Source of the DNA: Bacteroidia bacterium
Lineage (GTDB): Bacteria > Bacteroidota > Bacteroidia > Bacteroidales > VadinHA17
DNA: 32,362 nt
Assembly (NCBI GenBank): GCA_026391555.1
Contig: JAPLEB010000107.1
Coordinates: 1 to 32,362, forward strand
Direction: 5' to 3'
This document shows, in pieces, positions 14,306 to 24,351 of this stretch. Both the position numbers and the translations under genes were made by a program. Within the stretch, counting starts at the first letter, position 1; each line of letters starts with the position of its first letter. Under the pieces are notes generated by a model. The model was not told the origin of the DNA. It did not search any database and worked only from the letters and a program-made list of their open reading frames with translations.

Positions 14306-15406
14306 ATGGACAATAAGATGCAAATTGAAAAGCTTACTGAGAAATTCTATCTCGGAACTGTTACAAACGAAGAGTTGACGTTTTTATTGAGTTATTTGAA
14401 AGAGAAAGAACCACAGCACGAAATTTTGGAATATTATCAAAATCTGTGGGATGAGTCATCAGAGATTAATAATGACATCGATTCTGAAAGAATTTATAAT
14501 GAGGTTTTTAGGAAGGTTAGTATTAGGTTGATGACAGTAACAGGAAGCACGAAGAAGGTAGAATTCAGAGGTTATTTCAGGTTAGTAATGAGGTATGCCG
14601 CTGTTTTTATTCTTGCATTCGGGCTTTCCTGGCTGGTTCATTCGTATTTCTTGAATAGATCAACAATTCCAATCATTGCTGATCAGATTCAGAAGGTGGA
14701 AGTCCCCTATGGATCAAAATCCCGGATTGTACTTCCGGACGGATCGGTTGTTACCCTTAATTCCGGGTCAATCTTAAAATACTCAAGTTCTGAATTTAAT
14801 TCAAATAGTCGTTCTGTTTCCATGACAGGTGAAGGATTCTTTAGTGTTACCAAAGATTCTACAAAACCATTTTATGTGACAACCCCTGGAATAAAAATAA
14901 AGGTTTTGGGTACAACCTTTAATGTAAAGGCATATCCGGATGAAGATATTGAAGAAGCAACCCTTGTCTCAGGAGCTGTCGAAATCTATGCCAGTTCTGA
15001 CAAGAGTGAAAATGGGAAACCTATTATACTAAAGCCGAATCAGAGTGCGGTATTTGTAAAATCTGAAAAAAAATTTCATACAATAGATACAGCTGACAAG
15101 TTCAGTCCTGAACCTACTCCTGTTAAGCTTAGAACAGTAAGCCTTCAACCTTCTTCAAAGACCGAACAAACCATTTCCTGGAAAGAAAACAGACTAGTCT
15201 TTGATAATGAACCCTTTAGTAGTCTGGTTGTAAAAATTGAACGTTGGTACGATGTGAAGATCATAGTTAACTATCCGGAATTGAATTCAGCCAGGTTTAC
15301 GGGAAAGTTTGACAAGGAAACACTCGAGCAGGTTCTTAATGCCCTTATAGCCGTTACACCATTTAATTACAATATTAAACAAAACCTTATTACCATATCA
15401 AAATAA
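14306..15406 (+). CDS. FecR-family anti-sigma factor
   Basis: A 366-residue inner-membrane regulator. The cytoplasmic N-terminus (1-95) would hold the sigma factor. One transmembrane helix lies at about 97-115 (YAAVFILAFGLSWLVHSYF). The periplasmic FecR domain follows at about 131-230 (VPYGSKSRIVLPDGSVVTLN, GEGFFSVTKD, KIKVLGTTFNVKAY, LVSGAVEIY). The last 70 residues form the DUF4974 domain (FDNEPFSSLVVKIERWYDVK), which resembles an STN fold and contacts the SusC N-terminus. Binding of glycan to SusC-SusD is expected to pass through this protein and free the sigma factor. It sits 126 bases after the sigma gene and 143 bases before susC. Confidence 0.92.
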   Translation: MDNKMQIEKLTEKFYLGTVTNEELTFLLSYLKEKEPQHEILEYYQNLWDESSEINNDIDSERIYNEVFRKVSIRLMTVTGSTKKVEFRGYFRLVMRYAAVFILAFGLSWLVHSYFLNRSTIPIIADQIQKVEVPYGSKSRIVLPDGSVVTLNSGSILKYSSSEFNSNSRSVSMTGEGFFSVTKDSTKPFYVTTPGIKIKVLGTTFNVKAYPDEDIEEATLVSGAVEIYASSDKSENGKPIILKPNQSAVFVKSEKKFHTIDTADKFSPEPTPVKLRTVSLQPSSKTEQTISWKENRLVFDNEPFSSLVVKIERWYDVKIIVNYPELNSARFTGKFDKETLEQVLNALIAVTPFNYNIKQNLITISK

Positions 15407-15465
15407 TAAACGATTGAACCACTTTTAAAATAATTGCCTATGGTATAAAAAAAGAAAAATAAAAA

Positions 15466-15492
15466 GCGAAAGATGTTTGCCGCATCCTTCGC
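15466..15492. other. Hairpin upstream of susC
   Basis: GCGAAAGATG (15466-15475) and CATCCTTCGC (15483-15492) pair in nine of ten positions around a 7-base loop. It lies about 57 bases upstream of the susC start, in the 143-base gap after fecR. No T-run follows, so it is more likely a 5' leader structure or RNA end than a strong terminator. I see no consensus housekeeping promoter in this gap, which fits control by the ECF sigma factor. Confidence 0.45.
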
Positions 15493-15549
15493 CACGATAA
15501 ATGATCTGTGTTACTGAATTTAAAATTAACCATTTAACAGAACAAAGTT

Positions 15550-18500
15550 ATGAAAAAAATCCGAATCTTATTACCTGGGAGTAAATGTTTTTACCAGACT
15601 AAACTACTAATCTTCATGAAACTAACAACTTGCTTTTTACTCATCAGTTTTGCAGGCTTTGCAGCTACCGGGTATTCGCAACCTGAAAAGGTTACGATCC
15701 AATTGAAAGATGCAAGCATGAAAGACTTGTTTAACAATATTGAGCATCAGACCTCTTACAAGTTTCTATACCGTGATGATGCTGTCGAAAATATCCGGAT
15801 AAACCTGGATGAAGCAAATATACCTCTTGACCAAATCCTTAACCAGGCCTTGGAGGGTTCTAAATTTGGCTATAAAATATTAGCCAATAATCTTATCGTA
15901 ATAGCTCCCACAGAACTGTTACAGCAACAAAAAATATCCGGAACTGTTACCGATGAAAAAGGAAATCCGTTACCAGGGGTTACCATAGTTGTTAAAGGAA
16001 CCACGCTCGGTTCTCTTACCGATGCATCAGGTAAATACTCTATAAACAATGCTCCTCAGGATGCCACACTGATCTTTTCTTTTGTCGGCATGACAACACA
16101 GGAAATTACATCAGATGGTCGAATGCTGATTGATGCTGTGTTGAAAGAGGAGGCGGTTGGATTGAATGAGGTTATTGTGATTGGTTATGGGACTGTTAAG
16201 AAAAGCGACCTGACCGGATCTGTAATGCGTGTTGAGACCCAGTCTCTTAAATCACAATCTAATACCCAATTAACCGATATGATCTCAGGTAGTGTGTCAG
16301 GGTTATATATTAAGCAGGGCACATCAGCTTCAGGTGGAGCAAGTACTATGGAAATAAGGGGTCAAACTTCATTGCTTGCTAACACTGACCCATTAATAGT
16401 ACTCGATGGTGCAATTTATAATGGTAATATAATGGACATTAATCCTAGTGACATTGCTACTATAGATATCTTAAAAGATGCAAGTGCATCTGCTGTTTTT
16501 GGTGCTAAAGCCGCTTCTGGAGTTGTAATTATTACAACTACCAAGGGAGCAACTGGTAAACCTAAAATAAGTTTTAGTACTACCTTAGGTATAACTGAAT
16601 CAGCCCGAAAAATGAAGCCATTTGATGCTCAGGGATTTCTTGATTTCAGAAGAGATCTTCTGGAATCGAATAAACCAGAGTCTCCGTTTTTTTATTATAA
16701 TCCAACTGAACTTCCAGATACTATATCCATCGATAAATGGCGTAATTATAGTGCTAATCCAAATGCAGACAACACTTTGGAATGGTTAGGTCGTCTTCTT
16801 TTTTCATCTACTGAAACACAAAATTATCTTGAAGGGAAAACCACAGATTGGTATGACAACATTATGCAAAAGGGTAATAGGCAGAATTATGATTTCAATA
16901 TAAGAGGAGGAACAAAAGATGTATCGTATTATTGGTCCTTAGGAAGTACAAGCAATGAAGGAATTATTGTCGGGGATAAGTTTTCTACAATACGCTCAAG
17001 ATTGAATGTTGATATGAAAGTTGCTGATTATATAAATATTGGGGTAAACACACAGTTTTCCAACAGGGATCAGAGTGCGGTTAAAGCCAATTTAAACCAA
17101 ATGTTTCGTTGTAGTCCATACGGCAGCTATGGCAAATATAAGGAAGATGGTTCATTAAACTTTTACCCGCAGGAAAATAATCAGGCATCTAATCCTCTTA
17201 CGGATTATTATTATAATGATTTATTAGATAAGACAATTTCGCTATTCTCCTCTTTGTATGTTCAACTAAAACTTCCATTTGGGCTTAGCTACAGACTTTC
17301 ATATCAGCCCAGATTCGTATTTAATAATAACTATAATTTTAAACCCACTACAACATCTTCGGCAACTGGTTCACGATCCGATTCCCAAACATATGAATGG
17401 ATCATTGATAACTTGATAAGTTGGAAGAAAAAAATAGGGGTACATGATTTCGATTTAACGCTGCTATATAGTTCTGAGAAGAATCAATACTGGAGCTCCT
17501 ATTCATCAAATGCGAATTTCACACCGAATGAAAATCTTTCGTACCACGGCATTGAATATGGGATTTATCCATTTGTAAGTTCCAATGATACTTACTCAAC
17601 AGGTGATGCAGCAATGGCAAGATTAAATTATACTTTGTCAGAAAAATATCTGCTGACCACATCCATAAGAAGGGATGGTTACTCTGCCTTTGGTCAAAAA
17701 AACCCCAGAGCCTTTTTCCCTGCTGTTGCATTTGCTTGGAAAATTTCTGAAGAAGATTTTTTCAAAATTGACTTTATTAATCAAATGAAATTAAGGTTAT
17801 CATGGGGAATTAATGGCAATAGGGATATAGGAATATATTCTGCACTTTCAACACTGTCGTCAAATAATTATTACGATGGATCTTCTGCTGTGGTTGGAGT
17901 AACTTCTACAAGATTAGCAAATCCTAATCTTGTTTGGGAAAAAACACAGGCAACTAATTTTGGTCTGGACTTCGGCCTATTCAAGGATCGTATTAATATC
18001 AGCGCCGATTATTATATTTCAACTACTAATGACCTTTTGATGAGCCGGAGACTTCCTGTGATTACCGGACTTACCAATATGACAGTAAATCTTGGAGAGC
18101 TAGCTAACAGTGGATTTGAAATGACCCTGAATACTGCAAATATAAGCACACCAAATTTCAACTGGAAGACAAACCTGGTTTTCTCATTAAATAGAAATAA
18201 GATCAATAATCTATATGGTGACTATGGACCCTATGTGTTAAAAGGAGATACCATCATAGGTGAGCAGCCGGATTACATAAACAATTGGTTTCCCGGTCAT
18301 TCTATAGATGCAGTATGGAATTATAAAGTAATAGGTGTATGGCAATTAGAAGAAGCGGCTGAGGCTGCAAAGGTTGGCTTAAAACCTGGTGATTATAAAA
18401 CTGTTGATGTAAACGGTGACGGGTTGTACACTGAATTTTATGATAAACAATTTTTAGGCTATACAATTCCACGATATAATATCGGACTAAGAAATGATTT

Positions 18501-18921
18501 TACCTTTTTTAAAAACTTCACTGCTTCAGTTTTTATTCGTGCTGACCTTGGCCATATTAGTGCAATGGATCTTGCAAAACATACGTTAAGCAATGTTTAT
18601 GACAGAATAAACAGTGAAGCAGTCCCTTATTGGACACAGTATAACGCGGAACCTGTTTGGGGCCGTCTGAATAATTATGGAGGCGTATATGCCGGTGGTT
18701 ATAATGTCTATTTTTCTCGCTCATTTTTGAGAATTCAGGATTTAAGTTTATCTTATTCCTTCCCTCAAAAATATATTCAGCGGATGAAACTAAGTAACCT
18801 GAGAGTCTTTGGTTCTGTAAGGAATCTTTACAGTTTTGATAAATGGCCTGATTTTGACCCTGAATCGGGGAGTACTCCGATGCCCAGAACTTATACTTTT
18901 GGGCTCAGTTTTGAATTATAG
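15550..18921 (+). CDS. susC: SusC-like TonB-dependent outer-membrane transporter with STN domain
   Basis: An 1123-residue outer-membrane glycan importer. After the long SusC-type signal peptide (ending near GYSQ, residue 44) there is an STN signalling domain (about 47-120: VTIQLKDASMKDLFNNIE), a carboxypeptidase-regulatory-like domain (about 129-203: ISGTVTDEKGNPLPGVTIVV), a plug with the SusC-type EVIVIGYGTVKKSDLTGSV, then a 22-strand barrel ending in the aromatic YTFGLSFEL. The STN domain is what couples transport to the FecR/sigma pair, so this is a regulated transducer and not only a porter. The ATG at 15616 (MKLTTCFLL) is an alternative start, but the longer N-terminus is typical for this family. 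Pairs with the SusD gene 31 bases downstream. Substrate specificity cannot be read from it. Confidence 0.95.
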   Translation: MKKIRILLPGSKCFYQTKLLIFMKLTTCFLLISFAGFAATGYSQPEKVTIQLKDASMKDLFNNIEHQTSYKFLYRDDAVENIRINLDEANIPLDQILNQALEGSKFGYKILANNLIVIAPTELLQQQKISGTVTDEKGNPLPGVTIVVKGTTLGSLTDASGKYSINNAPQDATLIFSFVGMTTQEITSDGRMLIDAVLKEEAVGLNEVIVIGYGTVKKSDLTGSVMRVETQSLKSQSNTQLTDMISGSVSGLYIKQGTSASGGASTMEIRGQTSLLANTDPLIVLDGAIYNGNIMDINPSDIATIDILKDASASAVFGAKAASGVVIITTTKGATGKPKISFSTTLGITESARKMKPFDAQGFLDFRRDLLESNKPESPFFYYNPTELPDTISIDKWRNYSANPNADNTLEWLGRLLFSSTETQNYLEGKTTDWYDNIMQKGNRQNYDFNIRGGTKDVSYYWSLGSTSNEGIIVGDKFSTIRSRLNVDMKVADYINIGVNTQFSNRDQSAVKANLNQMFRCSPYGSYGKYKEDGSLNFYPQENNQASNPLTDYYYNDLLDKTISLFSSLYVQLKLPFGLSYRLSYQPRFVFNNNYNFKPTTTSSATGSRSDSQTYEWIIDNLISWKKKIGVHDFDLTLLYSSEKNQYWSSYSSNANFTPNENLSYHGIEYGIYPFVSSNDTYSTGDAAMARLNYTLSEKYLLTTSIRRDGYSAFGQKNPRAFFPAVAFAWKISEEDFFKIDFINQMKLRLSWGINGNRDIGIYSALSTLSSNNYYDGSSAVVGVTSTRLANPNLVWEKTQATNFGLDFGLFKDRINISADYYISTTNDLLMSRRLPVITGLTNMTVNLGELANSGFEMTLNTANISTPNFNWKTNLVFSLNRNKINNLYGDYGPYVLKGDTIIGEQPDYINNWFPGHSIDAVWNYKVIGVWQLEEAAEAAKVGLKPGDYKTVDVNGDGLYTEFYDKQFLGYTIPRYNIGLRNDFTFFKNFTASVFIRADLGHISAMDLAKHTLSNVYDRINSEAVPYWTQYNAEPVWGRLNNYGGVYAGGYNVYFSRSFLRIQDLSLSYSFPQKYIQRMKLSNLRVFGSVRNLYSFDKWPDFDPESGSTPMPRTYTFGLSFEL

Positions 18922-18952
18922 TTTGAAGTTAAATAGATAAAATTTAAAAATC

Positions 18953-20743
18953 ATGAAACCAATAATTAATAAAACTCCATGGATTTTAGCAGCCATAATT
19001 TTGCTTCAGATTTCCTGTTCAGAAGACTGGTTAAAACCAGAGCCTCTTTCTTTTTATGCTCCCGAAAATGTTTTTGTAAACGAAGAGGGCTTTCAATCAC
19101 TACTGGTTACGATGAGATTAGATATCAGGACTGATGGCTTTTATACTCCCTTTAGCACCTTCGAGAATCAATATTGTTTATCTGATTTAGGTGTCCCAGG
19201 GCCCATAAACAAGGCCGTCATAAAAAATTTTATTACTCAATTAACCCCAGCCGGAGACGGTGGTAAGGAAAATTTTTATCAATTGTTCGATTTAGCCTAT
19301 ACAGCAATCAAAACCCCCAATCTCCTAATTTCGAGGATTGATGACATTGCATTTAAAGATGAAACTAAAAAAAATGAATTGTTGTCTGAGGCATATTTCT
19401 TCAGATCATATTGGTACTATCGATTGATACATTCATTTGGTGATGTGCCATTTACAGGGGCTGAAATTTTAAGTGCAAAACTTGATTTTAATACTCATTC
19501 CAGATGGGCCATCCTTAAAAAGGTTATTGCTGATATGGAATTTGCTGTACAATGGCTTCCGGTTAGCGCAGTTCCAGGGGCTGCTACAAAAGGTGCCGGG
19601 GACCATCTTCTAACAAAACTTTATCTCGCTAACTCTGATTTTGATAAAGCAATAGAATCTTCTACCAGGGTTATTAAAGGGCCATATACATTAATGAAGA
19701 ATAGATTTGGTAGCTCGGCTAATGATCCAATACGTAATGTTATATGGGATCTCTTTCGTCCGGAAAACATATCTATTCCTCAAAATTCAGAGACCCTGTT
19801 TGCTGTAATTGACCGCTATGAAGCCCCGGAAGCGGCAAAAACCATTGGATGTATAAAAGCACGTGCATTTAATCCTGCATGGTGGCATGTTTCTGTTAAA
19901 GATAGTAAGGGCAAAAACGGAACTATACTTGCAGGTCCAATGTATGATACATTATTAAATAGCAATGGGCAGTCCCGTCCAACTCCTTTTTATATCTATG
20001 AAATCTGGGCTGATGGAACATATAACTGGAGGAATACCCCTGATTTAAGAAGAAGTAATATTTGCTGGGTGGATAAAGAAGAATTGCGATATAACAGGAC
20101 TACTTCTGTGGATTATGGAAAGCCCATCAATCCAAAATATTTTACATCACTAAATGATACTTTTCAATATTATTTTTCTTTCCCTCAGTATAAGACTTAT
20201 TATCCGGTACAAGATCCTGCTAATTTAAGTTCTCAGGGTGGAAACGGCGATAGCTACATCTTCCGTTTGGCTGAAACATATCTTTTAAGAGCTGAAGCAT
20301 ATTTTTGGAAGGGTGATCTTATCAATGCAGCAAAAGATATAAATGAAGTCAGGGGACGAGCAAATGCATTACTCGTCTTACCCGCTGAAGTTACTATTGA
20401 TTATATTATGGATGAACGAGCCCGGGAATTATTTTCCGAAGAACCCAGGCACGATGAGCTTACCAGGGTCTCCTACATAATGGCGAAAAACAACATCGGT
20501 GGTTATAGCCTGGAAAATTTCAGCGAACATAATTATTTTTATGACCGGGTGATAAGGGCGAATGTATTCTTTAGAACTAATTTTGTTTGGGGAGGTGATC
20601 CTTATAGAATAGCTCCATGGAATGTCCTTTTGCCAATACCCGTTACTGTTATCACAGCAAATACAAAGGGGGTAATTAATCAAAATCAAGGTTATTACGG
20701 TACTGAAAATAATTTACCTCCCCTTGAAACTATCGAAGAATAA
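18953..20743 (+). CDS. susD: SusD-like glycan-binding surface lipoprotein
   Basis: A 596-residue lipoprotein forming the lid of the SusC transporter. Signal peptide II ends at C22 (LQISC), and the following S-E-D matches the Bacteroidota surface-export signal of Ser/Lys plus acids, so it should face outward. Helical TPR-like repeats include KNELLSEAYFFRSYWYYRLI (with the typical R-x-x-Y-Y-L/R pattern) and LAETYLLRAEAYFWKGDLINAA near the C-terminus, followed by NEVRGRANA and MDERARELFSEEPR, hallmarks of SusD. It ends just before a strong hairpin terminator. The glycan ligand is unknown; the downstream sulfatases suggest a sulfated one. Confidence 0.95.
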   Translation: MKPIINKTPWILAAIILLQISCSEDWLKPEPLSFYAPENVFVNEEGFQSLLVTMRLDIRTDGFYTPFSTFENQYCLSDLGVPGPINKAVIKNFITQLTPAGDGGKENFYQLFDLAYTAIKTPNLLISRIDDIAFKDETKKNELLSEAYFFRSYWYYRLIHSFGDVPFTGAEILSAKLDFNTHSRWAILKKVIADMEFAVQWLPVSAVPGAATKGAGDHLLTKLYLANSDFDKAIESSTRVIKGPYTLMKNRFGSSANDPIRNVIWDLFRPENISIPQNSETLFAVIDRYEAPEAAKTIGCIKARAFNPAWWHVSVKDSKGKNGTILAGPMYDTLLNSNGQSRPTPFYIYEIWADGTYNWRNTPDLRRSNICWVDKEELRYNRTTSVDYGKPINPKYFTSLNDTFQYYFSFPQYKTYYPVQDPANLSSQGGNGDSYIFRLAETYLLRAEAYFWKGDLINAAKDINEVRGRANALLVLPAEVTIDYIMDERARELFSEEPRHDELTRVSYIMAKNNIGGYSLENFSEHNYFYDRVIRANVFFRTNFVWGGDPYRIAPWNVLLPIPVTVITANTKGVINQNQGYYGTENNLPPLETIEE

Positions 20744-20754
20744 ATGGAACTGAT

Positions 20755-20791
20755 AAATTGTGAAGTCTGATTAATTCAGACTTCACAATTT
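20755..20791 (+). terminator. Perfect 16-bp hairpin after susD
   Basis: AAATTGTGAAGTCTGA (20755-20770) and its exact complement (20776-20791) enclose the loop TTAAT; the downstream arm ends in ATTT and is followed by an AT-rich stretch. It starts 12 bases after the susD stop, and only 30 bases remain before the first sulfatase. It is probably a partial terminator that sets a lower level for the sulfatase genes than for susCD. Confidence 0.8.
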
Positions 20792-20821
20792 ATTATTAAT
20801 TAATGATTTACATAACAAGAA

Positions 20822-22291
20822 ATGAATTTGCAAAAATTATCAACAATTAAGAGTCGTAATATTCTAAGTCTTTTAGCTTTAAGTTGTCTGGGGGCATCAG
20901 GCATAAGTGCACAAGAGAAATCGCCAAATGTGGTCCTTATCTTAATGGATGATATGGGTTACGGTGATTTAAGTTGCTTCGGGGCCTTACAATACAAAAC
21001 GCCAAATCTGGACGAAATGGCAAAAGAAGGTATGCGTTTCACCAATTATTTAGCTCCACAGGCTGTTAGCAGTGCTTCACGTGCCGGCATACTGACGGGT
21101 TGTTATCCTAACCGGATTGGTATATCTGGCGCTCTGTTCCCCGACAGTCAAAAGGGTCTCAATCCTGATGAAAATACGCTTGCTGAATTATTCAAACAAA
21201 AAGGCTATTCGACAGCTATTTTCGGGAAATGGCATCTGGGACATCTGAAAGAATTTTTACCGCTTCAGCAAGGTTTTGATGAATATTTCGGTTTGCCCTA
21301 CTCGAACGACATGTGGCCCTTTGATTATAAAGGCAACCCGGCACAGCCCAATACGTTCCAGTACAGTTGTGGGCCTCTGCCACTAATCAGCGGCAATGAC
21401 AAAGTTGGCGAAATCAGTACAATGGAGGATCAGTCGCAGTTAACACGCTTATATACTGAACATGCCATTCAGTTTATTAAAAAGAACAAGAATAAACCCT
21501 TCTTTCTTTATCTCCCACATTCGATGCCACATGTGCCGATTGCAGCTTCTGAAAAGTTCAGGAGAAAAAGCAGTGCCGGTGTTTATGGCGATGTGATGAT
21601 GGAAATGGATTGGTCGGTAGGAGAAATTCTTAAAACATTGAAAGATGAGGGAATGGATTCCAATACCCTGATCATCTTTACCAGCGATAACGGCCCCTGG
21701 CGCAACTTTGGCAATCATGCAGGTTCTTCGGGGGGATTGAGAGAAGCCAAACAAACAGTATTTGAAGGAGGCCAGCGTGTTCCTTGCCTGATGAGGTGGA
21801 AGGGACAGATTCCTGAAGGGGTTGTATGCAACAAACTTTCTTCTTCTATTGATATTCTCCCGACTCTTGCTGCAATATGTGATCTGAACTTACCTGTGAA
21901 TAAGATTGACGGTGTGAATATTACTGATTTATTAAAAGACAAGACCGGAGTAAGTCCCCGTCGTTATTTTTATTATTACTACGATGAAAATTCGCTGAAG
22001 GCAGTAAGGCGCGATGACTGGAAGCTCGTTCTTCCGCACCCGTCAAAAACATATGAAAAAGATATTCCGGGCAAGGATGGGAATCCAGGCAAGGTATCCC
22101 AAGTCTCATTTCCCCTGGCGCTTTACGACTTGCGTCAGGATCCTTCAGAACGTTACGATGTCAGGGAACTTTATCCTGAAATAATGGAAGAACTTCAAAA
22201 AGTTGCTGAATGGGCCAGAGAAGATTTAGGAGATGATTTGACCGGGATAAAGGGAAAAAACCGAAGGCCGGCCGGATTGATTAAGAATTGA
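20822..22291 (+). CDS. Exported sulfatase 1 (Ser-type, arylsulfatase A-like)
   Basis: A 489-residue sulfatase with signal peptide (cleavage near GISAQ). The active-site motif is S83-S-A-S-R87 followed by AGILTG; Ser83 would be turned into formylglycine by an anaerobic (anSME) maturase. Calcium-site elements are LMDDMGYGD (36-48 region) and SDNGPW. GKWHLGH supplies the conserved Lys and His. The C-terminal part has LRQDPSERYDVRELYPEI, normal for the arylsulfatase A-like group, which acts mostly on exo- or endo-sulfate esters of galactose, N-acetylhexosamine or fucose; the exact target is not readable. It follows the susCD hairpin and leads a run with the beta-helix gene and a second sulfatase. 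Confidence 0.93.
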   Translation: MNLQKLSTIKSRNILSLLALSCLGASGISAQEKSPNVVLILMDDMGYGDLSCFGALQYKTPNLDEMAKEGMRFTNYLAPQAVSSASRAGILTGCYPNRIGISGALFPDSQKGLNPDENTLAELFKQKGYSTAIFGKWHLGHLKEFLPLQQGFDEYFGLPYSNDMWPFDYKGNPAQPNTFQYSCGPLPLISGNDKVGEISTMEDQSQLTRLYTEHAIQFIKKNKNKPFFLYLPHSMPHVPIAASEKFRRKSSAGVYGDVMMEMDWSVGEILKTLKDEGMDSNTLIIFTSDNGPWRNFGNHAGSSGGLREAKQTVFEGGQRVPCLMRWKGQIPEGVVCNKLSSSIDILPTLAAICDLNLPVNKIDGVNITDLLKDKTGVSPRRYFYYYYDENSLKAVRRDDWKLVLPHPSKTYEKDIPGKDGNPGKVSQVSFPLALYDLRQDPSERYDVRELYPEIMEELQKVAEWAREDLGDDLTGIKGKNRRPAGLIKN

Positions 22292-22308
22292 TATATCACA
22301 TTTTGCAT

Positions 22309-22342
22309 CACAACCAATGGCTATTTCTGCTAATTGGCTGTG
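22309..22342. other. Intergenic hairpin between sulfatase 1 and the beta-helix gene
   Basis: CACAACCAAT (22309-22318) pairs with ATTGGCTGTG (22333-22342) in nine of ten positions (one A-C mismatch) with a 14-base loop. It lies in the 73-base gap after sulfatase 1. No T-run follows; it may stabilize or process the transcript. Confidence 0.4.
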
Positions 22343-22364
22343 TTGTAAATTATAAATTGAAAAA

Positions 22365-24341
22365 ATGAAAAGAAGAATAACTTATTTAGCAGTAATTGTA
22401 TTTCTGATAAGCTTTGAAGCTTATGCAAAAGAATACCATGTTTCTGTAAATGGAAATGACAATAACTCCGGTTCATTATCACAGCCATTTAGTACCATAT
22501 CAGCTGCGGCCAAAATTGCCCTGCCGGGCGATGTAATTACCGTGCACGAAGGAACCTATCGGGAATGGGTTAATCCTGCATATAGTGGAACCAATGACTT
22601 AAAAAGGATTGTTTATCAGGCTGCTCCGGGAGAGAAGGTAATAATCAAAGGATCTGAAGTAATAAAAAACTGGGAAAAGACAGGCAATGGAGTATGGAAA
22701 ACTATTATCAAAAATTCATTTTTTGGAGAATATAATCCCTACCGGGAAATTATTAAAGGTGACTGGTTTAGCGACAAAGGCAGGATTCATCATACTGGTG
22801 AGGTTTACCTGAACGGAAAATCACTCTATGAAATTGATTCACTTGAAAGAGTAAAGTATCCCAAAATCTTGAAAGATGCATTGGATGAAAAAGGCTCTGC
22901 CTACCAATGGTATTGCGAAAGCAACTTTGAAACGACTACTATTTGGGCAAATTTTCACGATTATAATCCAAATAAAGAATTGGTTGAAATCAATGTAAGG
23001 CAGGCCTGTTTTTTTCCTAAAAAAACAGGAATTAATTACATAACCGTGAAAGGATTTACAATGAGCCAGGCGGCTACTCAATGGGCGCCTCCTACTGCAG
23101 AACAGATTGGCCTCATAGGCCCCAACTGGAGCAAAGGCTGGATTATTGAAGATAATGTTATCAGCGACTCGAAATGCTCGGGTATTAGCCTGGGAAAAGA
23201 ACGTAGTACAGGTCAAAATCAATGGACTGAACTAAAAATTAAACACGGTACCCAACGTGAACGTGAAGTTATTTTTAATGCTTTAGCAATAGGGTGGTCT
23301 AAAGAAAACATTGGCTCACATATTGTTCGTAACAATATCATTTTCAACTGCGAACAAACAGGAATTTGCGGGCACCTGGGAGCAATATTCAGCTCAATTT
23401 ACAATAACCACATTTACAATATCAATGTAAAAAGACAATTCTCAGGCGCCGAAATAGCTGGGATTAAGTTACATGCAGCCATCGATGTGCTGATTAAAAA
23501 CAATCGTATTCACGACACCTTTCGGGGGCTTTGGTTAGACTGGCAGGCACAGGGCGCAAGAGTCACAGGCAATTTACTTTACAATAATAAAAGTGAGGAT
23601 ATATTTATTGAAGTGTGCCATGGACCATATATTGTTGACAATAATATCCTGCTTTCAGAAAACAGCATTAGAAATTTTTCGCAGGGGGGGGCATTTGTCC
23701 ATAATCTTATCGCGGGAAAAATGGTGCATGCCACTGTTTTAAACCGGTTTACTCCCTATCACTTCCAACATTCAACCGGTGTTGCCGGCTTAATGACAAT
23801 TATTGGAGGGGATGACAGATATTTCAATAATATTTTCATTGGCAATGAAACTTCAGAATCATCACAAAAAAAACCTGACACAGCTGATAAATATGGTCTG
23901 GAAGCTTATGATGATTACCCTATCGAATCAGACATTTGGCTCACCGGACGTTCCGTAGATGATTATGCAAAAATTAAGATGCCGGTGTTTATAGGCTCAA
24001 ATCTTTACCTGAACGATGCAAAACCCTATAAAAAAGAGACGAATATAAAAGTGAATGCAATTTTGAAACCTGAATTAAGTTTAGAAGAAAAGGGTAATGA
24101 AGTATTTTTGCATATTAATACTGACGAGTCTTTTAGCGAAGTTAACTGCAAAATGATCACGACCAAACTCTTAGGCTATGCCATTCAATCTGAAGCCCCA
24201 TTTGAAAACACTGACGGAACAACCATTGAATTTGCTACCGACTATTTTGGAATAAAAAGAAATGAAACGAATCCCGGTGTTGGTCCATTCGAAACTCTTA
24301 GTAAAGGCAGAAATATTATAAAGGTGTGGTATCAAAAATAA
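22365..24341 (+). CDS. Exported right-handed beta-helix protein (possible GH141-like glycosidase)
   Basis: A 658-residue protein with a signal peptide (cleavage near EAYAK). The N-terminal SVNGNDNNSGSLSQPFSTIS and LPGDVITVHEGTYREWVNP are typical of large secreted parallel beta-helix enzymes. The middle (about 235-460) has repeated helix rungs such as GWIIEDNVISDSKCSGISLG, HIVRNNIIFNCEQTGICG, VLIKNNRIHD and YIVDNNILLSEN, with Asn ladders. The C-terminus is a small beta domain. The N-terminal pattern recalls GH141-type proteins (fucosidase or xylanase activities reported), but I cannot prove that; a lyase or unclassified family is possible. It lies 10 bases before sulfatase 2, so both are probably on one transcript and act on the same sulfated glycan. 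Confidence 0.75.
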   Translation: MKRRITYLAVIVFLISFEAYAKEYHVSVNGNDNNSGSLSQPFSTISAAAKIALPGDVITVHEGTYREWVNPAYSGTNDLKRIVYQAAPGEKVIIKGSEVIKNWEKTGNGVWKTIIKNSFFGEYNPYREIIKGDWFSDKGRIHHTGEVYLNGKSLYEIDSLERVKYPKILKDALDEKGSAYQWYCESNFETTTIWANFHDYNPNKELVEINVRQACFFPKKTGINYITVKGFTMSQAATQWAPPTAEQIGLIGPNWSKGWIIEDNVISDSKCSGISLGKERSTGQNQWTELKIKHGTQREREVIFNALAIGWSKENIGSHIVRNNIIFNCEQTGICGHLGAIFSSIYNNHIYNINVKRQFSGAEIAGIKLHAAIDVLIKNNRIHDTFRGLWLDWQAQGARVTGNLLYNNKSEDIFIEVCHGPYIVDNNILLSENSIRNFSQGGAFVHNLIAGKMVHATVLNRFTPYHFQHSTGVAGLMTIIGGDDRYFNNIFIGNETSESSQKKPDTADKYGLEAYDDYPIESDIWLTGRSVDDYAKIKMPVFIGSNLYLNDAKPYKKETNIKVNAILKPELSLEEKGNEVFLHINTDESFSEVNCKMITTKLLGYAIQSEAPFENTDGTTIEFATDYFGIKRNETNPGVGPFETLSKGRNIIKVWYQK

Positions 24342-24351
24342 CTATAAATAA

